A stretch of DNA of 64,000 nt, from positions 103,292-167,291 of the forward strand of contig QNGE01001233.1 of the NCBI GenBank assembly GCA_008508345.1, given 5' to 3'. The notes under the pieces were generated by a model that was not told the origin of the DNA, did not search any database, and saw only the letters and a list, made by a program, of their open reading frames with translations. Positions 36,131 through 47,100 of the stretch are shown here, piece after piece; the stretch's first letter is position 1, and each line of letters begins with the position of its first letter. The translations under genes and the position numbers were made by a program. This DNA comes from Paragonimus westermani (Eukaryota; Platyhelminthes; Trematoda; Plagiorchiida; Troglotrematidae).

Positions 36131-36139
36131 TACAACGGT

Positions 36140-37090
36140 ATCCGCCACTCTGTGCCAGTTGCCACTACACTCGTCAAACTGGTAACTGCATTTAATTCAT
36201 CCCGTAATGCTTTCAGAAACCTGCGTTTTTAAGCTGTGCATACCTGTACCAAAAGAGCTTTTGTTTAATAGAATTGATTAAAGTTTCCTTTAAGAACGTC
36301 GTCATATTTAATCTATATTTAGCTTATTACATGCGTTCCTACCCAGAGTTAAATCTACATCAGACGCAAACAAAGAGGTCGGGTCCGTTGGTTTGCGCTA
36401 AAAGAAACAGTGTACCTTATCAGTTTTACTCACTCAATTAAATAATGGGTTCCCAGACAGCGTTGTGCTCCGCATGTTACTATGTAGTGCAACTGTATAT
36501 CATTTTTAGAAGACCGGACAAACAAGCAAATATCTACCAAAGTTTATTGTGTCTGGTTTCGCCAAAAAAGGTCGCCTCCTTGGCTGGAACAGTTTGTCAT
36601 TGGATTTTATCTTACCCCTGTTCGAATACGGTTGGGGCATCCGAATCGGATTAGCCTGTCACAGTGACCGAAGCCAAAGGACGCCTGCGCTCAGCCATCA
36701 CTGCAACTGACTTGCGCTGCACCAATTGCAGTTCCGTCAACACACCACATATCCAGTGTAAACCCGAAGGAATAAGACTGGGAGGTGTGACAGTGGGGCC
36801 TTTGTGTCCAGCCGGCCAATGCTGGTTAGCCAGTTGATTGGCTAATAAGGAAAGGAAACTCTTATCTCTCGGAAACTAAACAGAGAGAGGTGCAATGACG
36901 AGATCTAAACTAGGAAGAAAGATTTTTGAAGTGTAATACAAGAAGCGTTGCAGTATAGAAGTGCAGGTTAGTGCATCCCAGGGAAGGTGGGGATGAAAAG
37001 CAAATTTCTGACGGAACAATGAAAAACCAGATAGACCAATCATCATACAATACACCAACAAAGCCGAAGAAAAGAATGTATAGAAGACCA
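36140..37090. other. No recognisable gene
   Basis: This stretch lies between the gypsy RNase H and the RTE-like fragment. It may include decayed or foreign sequence inserted into the gypsy element, but no block is legible. Confidence 0.3.
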
Positions 37091-37094
37091 CAGC

Positions 37095-37245
37095 CACTCA
37101 CGCATGTGCTTTTTGTCTGGTTGCTCCCCTTCGGCCAATCTGACAAGGTCGAACCCGCAAGGACCGAAGTCACAGTCAGCACAGCCCTCCGGATCAAAAC
37201 AGCAGCAAGCCTGACCACCACGCCAAGGTAGCAGAAAGGGTCACC
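37095..37245 (-). mobile_element. Fragment of the RTE-like LINE 5' region
   Basis: On the minus strand about 145 bases match 19055-19205 (plus) closely, including TACCTTGGCGTGGTGGTCAG, GATCCGGAGGGCTGTGCTGA, CTTGTCAGATTGGCC and CAGACAAAAAGCA. The match starts near the same point in both copies, close to the presumed 5' end of the family. Nothing from the endonuclease follows. Confidence 0.78.
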
Positions 37246-37478
37246 TGTTCGAATACACTGTTGTGTCCGATAACAATATCTGTTAGTTACTTCAAGGGTT
37301 ATCTGGGCATTCTATCAGTTCCCTCCTAAATGCAACCCATAGGGTGATACAGCACATGATATTTGACTCGATTTAGTCAAGATTATTTGCATCTCTTCAA
37401 GCCTGCTCACACTGAAGTTAGGAATTAGCATTTAGTTTATTAAGGTTTTGGATTGAATACTGTCGTAAACACATGATG

Positions 37479-37667
37479 TGTATCCACACATATTGGAGAG
37501 CAGTGTGTCGTCATTCACCTTAGTGACACGTCTGCCGTAGTGCATATATACTGTACTCATAGTCGCTTCTGGTTTGTCGTCTCCCTGACGTCAAGACATG
37601 TCTCTTAGTTCCCGAATGTACGTACTACGCTGCTCACAAACGAAGCCGCCTCTTACAGAACAGTATA
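37479..37667 (+). repeat. LTR-like direct repeat flanking the gypsy relic, right copy
   Basis: Partner of 34279-34463 and described there. Divergence between the two copies is substantial, consistent with an old insertion. The outer end is uncertain; the match fades after CAGAACAGTATAATACT. Confidence 0.6.
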
Positions 37668-37795
37668 ATACTACGGAATGTTAAAGTTGTGACAGCAGTG
37701 CATGTTATAACGAACTGCACGCATGAATCCGGCTACACAAAGAATTCTTATAAGGTGTTCACTACTGATTTGTATTCGGGGATTGAGTTAGTTTC

Positions 37796-38085
37796 GGTTG
37801 AGTATCACTCACATTTGTTCCCAGCTTTCTTATGAAGATAGACAATATGGCTAGTATCTTTCGAAAAGAAGCAGTGTGCTAGAGTTATGCTCTCGCTAGG
37901 GCTCGATGATGCTCCGTATTCCTGCCATTGCCGGGACTAGAAGTCACACCAGGTATAAACAAATCATCAATCCGGAAAGTTCAACCACGTTCGCTTGTGA
38001 GTACTGACCAGATTGTCCAGTAGTTTGGATACGAGACACAGTTACTGTCTATTAACTCCAATCAAAATGCGATATCGAATTAGAG
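37796..38085 (-). mobile_element. Hammerhead SINE, copy 3a, decayed
   Basis: The minus-strand unit resembles copy 1 in its tail (TATCACTCACATTTG on the plus strand), the CTTTCGAAAAGAAGCA segment and the leader (GTTACTG, then ATTAACTCCAATC). The hammerhead is destroyed (the CTGATGA and GAAAC cores are altered), and most of the tRNA-like part is deleted between about 37940 and 37950. It meets copy 3b head to head. Confidence 0.7.
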
Positions 38086-38240
38086 GTGGTCAACACGGTT
38101 GCCTTATGGGAGCATGGTTGGAGTTCTAGTCCCGGCAATGACAAGAATAATCACTGCCGACAAGCTTTAATAAGAACCAAGCTTGAGTCTAATGGTTCTT
38201 TTCGAAACAGGTTGGCTGGAGAGACTACATAAATGCAAAG
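38086..38240 (+). mobile_element. Hammerhead SINE, copy 3b, decayed fragment
   Basis: Plus-strand copy beginning inside box A (GGTGGTCAACACGGTTGCCT) and keeping a changed B box (GGAGTTCTAGTCCC), the TTGAGTCTAATGGTTCTTTT segment and the tail. The ribozyme core is lost (GCCGACAAG in place of CTGATGAG, CCAAG in place of CGAAA). Confidence 0.72.
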
Positions 38241-38249
38241 GCTATGTTC

Positions 38250-41200
38250 AAACATGGGCGAAGTTTCACTCGAAGTTTTCATTACTGTTTGTCATGGTGT
38301 GGGCGAAAGTGCTTTGTCTTTCATACAGCTGCTGGCAACATAGCTTAATAAACCATTCTTGTGCGATCGAAAGTTCGAAGGCAGTTGGCCTAAAACAACT
38401 TGGGTGGCATGTTGTGCAAGGATCGCTTAACCTTTACTTCACTCCGACATACAGTTCCTAGATTATTCGTAATAGTTATGTTTTCAGTTTATCCGTGTTA
38501 TTCAGTTCAGTTTGTGAAATAGCTGAACCACCGTTGGGCTCAAACCAGATATACGAACAGAATGCCCAGACGTGGCAAATGCTCTAAAGGTGGATTCACC
38601 TGCTCACTCGTTCTACTGAATCAGTTGGTACCCAACAAGTTGCTTACTCCAGCGAGATTTTACAGGCGGTTGATGCTGATATTCACCATCCCAACCGTTA
38701 GACATTGAAACTATGTTACTGATAAACAGTTTGATGAGATTTGCTTCGAAGCTGAGGTGGTTAAGTAATTGTCGTTCCAATCGATGTATCGAGTCTTGCC
38801 GAATACGAGTTTCGTTGCAATTGGGGTTACTATAGTTTGCCGACCTGCCAAACTACACATCAGTCTCATAAGATGTATTCGTAAATTTCGGTTTATTTAC
38901 TTGGCTGGCCCAATAATTATCCTTTGTCACGGATTCGAAACATCTGAATCATATGCTAATGATTCATCTTTCCGTTACACTGTTCATTTTGTTTTGTTCA
39001 CAGCGCATCACGTAATCACAGATGCCATATTCGCCTCCAGAACTGAAAGTTATCTAAACAAACTGTAGTAGTGACTGCTGACGAGACAGAAGGAAGTGTT
39101 ACTAGGTCGTACACTTTAGTATAATGCTAGTCACGGTAAATAATTGCATTTGTTTATCTCCACTCTGCAAATCGTAATCAAACCTTAAGTTAGGTTGGTT
39201 TATACTACAGATTATTTACAGAATGTGCTTAACTTTAGACCACAATGGATGTACAGTGTGAATCGGGGACTGTTAGATGAACATTTGTCTGTACGCTGAT
39301 CAATAGTATCCATATTTTTTATTGCATAATACATACTTTGATGTGCACAGACTAGATGGAAACACATGGAACGCCATACTTTGCATTTGGCTGATTTGCT
39401 AGTTGTGTCGTGGACGAAAATAACTAATGTGTGTACAGCTATACATGTACATATATATTTAACGATATATATTGTTGTTTACGGAAATGACCGTAAGTAA
39501 TCTTTTTTACACAATAACATTTGTTTTGAGATAGCAACTCATTAAAAGTTGAAGACGATTACGCCTGTGCACTTTTCGAAATTGCCCTCACACTATTTAC
39601 ACAGAATAAACGGTAATAATTTAATTAAGTTTCTGCCTTGAACGCTCAGATTGCTCGATCTGCAAAATTTAAGGTTAATGAATTAGGCTAGGATTCCAAA
39701 GTTACTTAAATCCATAGAAGAAATTGACCCCATGTTAATATCATCAATGCTGAAGGGAAACATGTGCTGTGCCGTGCTAACATTTCGTTTACTCCCGTCA
39801 CTCGCACACGTAAAACATGCAGATTACATAAGCAGAGGAATAGGGTGTGGAAACGTGTACATTCACACCAAGTACTGTCATCTGCACCCCGGCAACCCGA
39901 TAGATTGCTGCAGCCACCTTTGTGCACATAGTGCCGGTTGATGAGTCCTGATAAGTATAGTATCGTTGGATGTCAGTAGCTTTGGGTTTTGATTGCATAA
40001 CAATACTCTGAATGGGTTAAATGAGTCAACTTGGTGACCTGTTCCAATCAGGGGCCTAGCAATCGATGTCGCCGGGTTTCGGTCGAAGGATACGTCGGTT
40101 TGAGATTGTTGTTTCATCAGCTGTTTTAACCATTTCCGGACATGTTCTGCCCCTCAATGAGGTAATTGTCAGTCTGTTCTGCTTATGTAAGCATCACTGC
40201 AACTACAGTCGAGCTGGTGGAAAGTGTGAGAGACGGAATAGTCAAATAAACTGCTTTCGCGATTATGTAGAATCGGCCTTTTGTTGGTTTGAACCAAGCG
40301 TAATTGGGCAGCCGCATACGTACGGGATAGAGTAGACTTTAATTTGTGTCCGATATCGTTTGCCACCTGATTCCATTTGAATTGCAGAAATGAGTGTAGA
40401 TCCCAGTTTTGAACTGTTTGAACCGGCTGATTGCGCTTGCTCATCGTGCTATGAATTTCTGTTAATCCTGTTGTCGTCACTAAACTGAGCTGATCGAGGT
40501 GAGTTGTGCTCACGCGATTGTACTACAGCTATCTGTTTATTTTGCGCTTTATTCAGAACTAAATCTTAACAAAGCGTAATTAAACTCTGTATAAGCAAAA
40601 ATGGTATTAGTCTGTTTGATGTGACAGTCAGCTTGTCGATGTTTTAAAACTTAAGTGAGTTTTTGATGGTAATTCCCGTCAAAAATCACGTGGGAAATCA
40701 GAACAGTCCAACAATGGGCACAAAAACGATGGGGTACAATTTGCGTTCGTATAAAACAGTGGTCTTTCATTAAGCAAGATGCGAAAGGAATACCTGTCAA
40801 ATTAGCGGTAAAACTTGCCGCGAAGAAAAATTAGCTGTCTGAGTCAGTAGCACCAAAGTTAGGGGATGGAAGTGTCTGAGAGGAGTTAGGGCCTTCCGTA
40901 GACTTCCAGCTGATCACTTACTGCAGTAACGGACGCACGCAATTTCAACGCAACTCGGTCAAGTTTGGTTTTCTGTCTCATCCGAATGTAGATCCTATCC
41001 GTTAGCACACCAGTTCCCCTGCATGTTGAATCACACGTTATTTGCGACTTGATCCGTGTGGTTCTTTGCCTACATGAGAGAAATAGAAAGACAGTTGCAT
41101 AACCGGATCAAGAAGCACAACCCGGTATGAATCCAGAACAAGTCTAGACGTAATGAGGTGACACATTCGAATGAAATTCAGCAACAGATTGCAACCAGCC

Positions 41201-44170
41201 AGCTTCATCCATTACTCTACACTTAATAATCTGTCGACATAGCGAAATTGCAGAAACTGCTTCTGATTATGGAGGTATAAACAGTCGAAAACTGGGGTTC
41301 TCCCCTGTGTATCGTTACGTGTACGTACTGTGTACGTTACAGCTTGTTAATCCGGGTAACAAAGTGAACATTGTAAATCGGATTTGTTGTGCGTCATCCT
41401 CGAACGGTGTTTACAGTTTTGTCTGACTGTTTTGCTTTAGCTCACTCTGCTATCACAATTACGCTTTATTGCAGTGCATTTAGGAAGATGGAACGAAACG
41501 ATACACGGCACAGTAAAACGTTTTTGACATGCGTCCTGAGATCGAACAAATGGCACATCTGAATAACTTAGAAAGCTTGCGACTCATTTGGTAAATTCAA
41601 CTTTTCAAAGCCATCAGATAGCAATAGTGTACCGGATAAACTAAACGAACAATCCGCTAGACAACTTAATATTCGCTCAGTTCCACCTATTAGGTTAGGT
41701 AGCCAACTGAACACTACCGTCCCTAGTTCTCTAAAATAGGATCTTTTGTGACGCCCGATCAACGTGCCGGGACAGTTATTTGTGCGCGATACACCCTTCA
41801 GTAGTCTCAAGTTTTTCTGCACTATTTCTGCAGTGCATATTTTCCTGGATATTTAGGATGTTGTTCGCGGCGCATCAATGAGAAGCTGGTTCACGTGAGT
41901 TTGTGGCATGCTACAAACCTAATCGCTCTGCTAGACTTTAGCACTATTGACACATGAAAGGAGGACACCGAATGTTTTCATTTGTAGCAGGCGTTGTTAC
42001 AAACTGATTTAAAATTCGTTAGAAGGCTTTCAAGTGGATCTTACTCTTTTTGCGATAATCGTTAAGTCAATCACACGTCCGTCACACAGAGCAACCTCTT
42101 GTTCCAGTTTCGTTGTGGAAACATCAAATAACAACATATCCGGTGTATTCATCTTCGCAGCTTCGTTCACCTGTATGAAGCTATCTTCACATGACCTTGC
42201 ACTCCATGCATACAATAGACTAACATTTTTGAGGGGTTTCACTGGTATACAAGAAGAACGGTGATGCTCTAAACTGTGGTCATACACCAAATTGGCTGTC
42301 CACATCATATAAACCTCGGTGAACGGTGATTAGTCAAAAAGTGAAAACATTTGCGTATTGTTGGTCATGGGTTTCGACAAGGTACTTGAGTTCAGAAGTA
42401 TCTTGAAGCCTATTTTTTGACAGTCTATTCTTCGAATGTTTCAGGACGCTCACCAACCACACTGATGGGTCACGATGTACATTGGGGTTGTAGACTAATG
42501 AGCGACCATACATCTGTGGGATCATCGAGTTAACTGGATGTGCTGTTATGTTTATGAACTACAGTAAGTAGCAACAACGTTTGCCACGCAACCCGCTTAA
42601 CAACCAACGAAACACTGAATGTGGTGTTTCAAACTACTGTGTTCACCTTAGTTAAACGGTTAAGTCTATGGAGAACCACTGCATCGGATCCTCTGTCGGA
42701 CATCCGTACAACATTATTTTTATTGCTTTTCTATCCTCATAAACACTTAGATGTTACTTGGCTGGATCCGTTAAAGTATCAAATTTGCGTCTCAGATTAA
42801 CCAAGATGGAGTCAAACAAACCCTCATGTCCAACAGAAGTAGTGAGGTCGACAAGCAGATCGAACTAAGTTTCGAAACCGGCTTCGGCACGTGTTCTCCC
42901 AGTAGTTTTGTTTTGAAGTGTAGAATGAGTGGAATAACCTATATTTTTCCTATTAGGGTTGTAGGTGTGTTACTTTTAAATAATGTAAGCTGACAAAGGG
43001 GGCAATCTACTTAGTGACTGATAAGGCATGTCAAAATTTTATTTACTCTCAAAAATCGCACGCTTAAAACCAGCCAGTTATATGTAACATACACGTGACA
43101 GTAACAAGCGAACCAATCAGCCAAACCTTCCGAGTACTTCACGTCAAATGCGGGCAATGAGCTTTATGGCGGATAGTGAAAGTCTTCCATTCATGAGATA
43201 ATGGAAATTGTTGTGATCCGACCAATATTATTCTACAAATTGTCAACAGTTTCTGATTGCGGTAACCTAGTAATTTCACCGGACCGACCAAACCATTTGT
43301 CGTACTTGTGTGTATGACGACCGTCGTAACTACCTTAGACAGCAGTGCGCTGTTTGATGTTGGCGCTAGTAACCCCTTAGGGGTATGGTCAATCTTAAGT
43401 CGTCGCAAGCTCCGAACTGTTTCATCTGAACAGGTGACACCGCAGTTGTACTCCAAAACCAACTCACCTACCAGATACGTTGGGATGCCATAGTAATGAC
43501 CAGCTGGCTGCTAGTCCCTGTTCGCCAACTTTGATATAGGCCAGAAATTAAACCAGTGGACAATTTGACCGCCAAGTTAGATCGATTGTACATTCTTGAT
43601 TATGTAGAGATTTTCTCGGATTGGATTTGGAATGCTCCAATCTTGTAACTTGAAACGAAGCAGTGTACTAGAAAGACTTATATCCGAAGTGTTTTGTGTT
43701 CAGATTCTGAATTGGTTCGGCTGTTCACATGCACAAATCTAGCGGGGTATCATTCCAACCACTTAAAAAATAGTTGTGGGTAGACAGCCATGTGAGCTTA
43801 CTTAACTAGTCAATCAACGACTTTTTGCTGTTCAAAGTTACCGTTCGCTTCTTTGCTTCCGCTTAAGTGAAATGCACACAAGGACCCTAATATCAGCATA
43901 ACACATGTGCGAATGAAGTCCCAAAGCTTAACGCCCACACGATGGAGCGGGCTGTTGACTTGACTGTGCCACATGCGGTAGGCGCATCGACTGCATCCTA
44001 CTGGTCAGTATCAGCGTGCTATCGATTGCATTCATCCATCTGTGCTATGTACCATGCGTAGGAGTTAGGACACAGAGAGGAGCTTGGCACAGAAACCAAT
44101 ACAGTGCCGCGTGGAATCATGTAGCACACTGGCCTTGAAACAGGGTGAATGGGATTCTTAAACGTTCGGT
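38250..44170. other. No recognisable gene upstream of COLGALT
   Basis: Nearly 6 kb without a convincing exon, repeat match or RNA gene. The frames near 42030-42525 and 43139-43493 were examined on both strands and show no conserved motif. The COLGALT promoter and any 5' UTR exon should lie in the right part, but no TATA box or other core element stands out. Confidence 0.35.
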
Positions 44171-44179
44171 TGTGAATGA

Positions 44180-47100
44180 ATGGGAAAACATACGAAAAAG
44201 AGTCAGCCGACTAACTATTCAGTCAAGAGACTTAAAATCCCATCGTCTATTTGCTCAGTGAGCAAAACAACCTCACCATCCCAGTTACTGACCGATCAGG
44301 CGACCGCAGTTTTTTCAGGGGGATCTATGACTCGCCTATGTTTGAAGATATCTCTTATTGTTTTACTGTGCATAGCTGCGCGGACGATCTATTCACAGAC
44401 GAAGAGCTCCATGGTTACACTAGAAACGTCTAAGAACGATTCCACTGTGAACGAAACTGTGGCAGTCTCCGGAAAACAATCACGCTCCGATGAAGTTCAC
44501 AGTTCCGACGATCGTGAAATTAGACCCAGCGTGTATTTGGGCATCCTTGTGCGTAACAAAGCGCACAGCTTACCATACTTTTTACGTGGACTAGAAATGC
44601 AAGCTTATCCGACTGACCGAATCACTCTTCATTTTGTTTGTGACAATTCAATCGATAACAGTCTATTTTTGCTATCCCACTGGGTGAACGCAGTCCGAGA
44701 TAAATATCATCAAATTACGACGGATATTGGCGGGGATGAATTAGAACAGACAACCATGTGGTCTAAAGAGCATTACGAACATGTGATTCAAAGTAGACAA
44801 TACTTGTTGAATTCTTCACGTCTATCCTGGGCGGATTTCTTCTTCAGTATTGATGCCGACGTGATTTTGATGAATCCGAATACACTGGATCGCTTGGTTA
44901 ACGTCAGCTGGAAACCAGTTGAGGTTGATTCTGGTCTGAGGGCTGACGTGTCTGTGGTAGCTCCGCTCATTAACTGCACGACATCCGAATACTATTCCAA
45001 TTTCTGGGGTGCGATGTCCGAGGAAGGTTACTATAAGCGCTCGCAGAATTACTTTGACATACAACGACGTCAGACGGTTGGAATCCACTCCGTCGCCATG
45101 ATACATAGTGTATATCTTGTTAATCTGAGACATCGAATTACGCAGAAACTGGCTTACTTTCCGGTGCCTGAAGGTTATGCTGGTCCACTAGACGACTTAA
45201 TCATCTTCGCGAGGTCAGCACAGGCAGCCGGAGTAACCTTCTACCTTGACAACACATGCTTTTACGGCTATTTACCATCTCCCGTAGAAGAAGGGGATAT
45301 GGATGGCCACGGAACATTCGTCGAGCAATGGCTACGACGGGAGCAGGAATTGTTTGTTCACCTTCGTCTGCAAGCGCTGCTGGACCATGAGGATCGGATG
45401 CGTGTGCTCGCTTCAAAACACCTGGAAATGTTAGCCGAAGCACAATTGCCCACCCCGAGTAAACTTGGATTTGATGAAGTTTATTTCATTAATTTGCTTC
45501 GCCGTTCAGATCGGAGAGCTAAAATGGAGTACTTTTTGGACCAGTTAGGCATTGCTGCACGTCATGTAACTGCCGTGGACGGGAAGGATCTGAATGCGGA
45601 TGTGATAGCGAGCATGGGTATCAAACAATTGAAGGGCTACGCCGATCCTTATCATAAAAGATCACTGAAGTTTGGAGAGATTGGATGCTTTCTAAGCCAC
45701 TTTTATCTTTGGCAGGTTAGTTTTGACTGTGGCTATTTTGGTGTTTCCATCAAATTATGTGGTTTATGTTCCAACTCGGCTTGTGCGTGTTCTTTGTTGG
45801 GCCCACGGAGACGCTTCCGGCCTCTTGTGCTCGAATAGTTTGGTACAGGTTAGATTCGTAGGTCGGGCGCAAACAGCATGTGCCACATCAGTGTTGACAG
45901 TCGTAAAATCCTCTCATATTCAGAAAGCACATCGTTCCAACGTATGATATTGTTGTTCACAAACTCGTTTATCTATGCTCTTAACAGGTTCATAGGACAT
46001 CGCGCAATTCTGCTCCAATATAGTCCCAGCCGTCGTAAGAATATGCATCACTGAAGAATAATTTGTTTCACCGAGAAGAACTGTTTTCGACTTCTCATCT
46101 TAGGCTGATACAGTTGTGCATCGAATCGAGTAACAATGAGGGAAGTTGATGATCACGCATAGTACGAGTGTAAGGCGGCTGGGTAAAACTCAAACACAAC
46201 ATTCTTGTGGTTATGTTCGTAAGGATGGTGGGTTTTAGGAAGTCAATGTTGATTGGAGCGATATGGAAGGGGTACGGGATCAAGCTGTCGCGTGGGTTGA
46301 GTGTACGTGTTTCGCCACGGTAATCTCAGGGAGTGAACGAACTGTTTTAGAACACACAAATCCGGTTGACGTAATCAGATTGCGACCGCCTCTGCTATAG
46401 GCAGGATGCGCCACTCGATCTTTCGTGACGCGGCGGCCGAAGCACGGTAGACGATGTGAAACGCCCTATCCGTATCTGTGTCGGTCACAGTTAACCAAGT
46501 AGGCTAGCATGGGTGAGTTAATGTTCTTCGTTATTCCGGAGCGAAGCCCTTCCGGGCTGTGTTCAAAAAGTCTCTCCGATAAACGCCTGGTGCTGCGACC
46601 AATGTAAGCTGAACCACAGAAACAGTCAAATAAATAGATGAAAAAAGAGGCAGCACTGTTGGGTATATTATTTTTCAGATTAAGTGGCACCGTCTCTTTT
46701 AGTTGAAACGTTACGATGGAACTTGCATAGTATTGTCGTTCGTATTAGTTAGTTGGTGCGTTATCCAGCTCGATTACTGCGTCCCATTTGAACGGTAGTT
46801 ATAGAGATCGTTTTCTTACCAACGGTGTGTATTGGGTCTTGCACTGGTTTCTTTTGCATGTTTCTGGTAATTAGTTTCTCAGACTAGGCATTACCAGAAA
46901 GGATTGCCTGTTACACCCTTAGCTCCCATTCTATCGTATCTTCCATACCGACCTTTTTTGCTCTATTTGTCAAGCAGCATACAAGACCCCGTTTCAGACT
47001 AATCGATACATAGCTGTGGAAATGTAGATAGTGTCCACTCCAGGTTTCTCTTCTATATACACGTCGATGTAACGATCCCTTTGAACTGCATGTTAGTACT

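Noticed and set aside
41300..41345. Quasi-palindrome CGTTACGTGTACGTACTGTG / TACGTTAC
   Set aside because: Short alternating sequence with imperfect symmetry and no second copy; likely chance.
42030..42525. Minus-strand frames that loosely resemble a retroelement C-terminal nuclease
   Set aside because: Resemblance rests on scattered hydrophobic and acidic residues with no catalytic motif; not reported.
43139..43493. Opposing frames of 107 and 61 residues
   Set aside because: A DxGA-like triplet on the plus strand hinted at a retroviral-type protease, but no surrounding motif supports it.
35805..44260. 15-base identity (CCATCGTCTATTTGC) between the gypsy region at 35809 and the start of COLGALT at 44240
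   Set aside because: Flanks do not align, so it is treated as coincidence.
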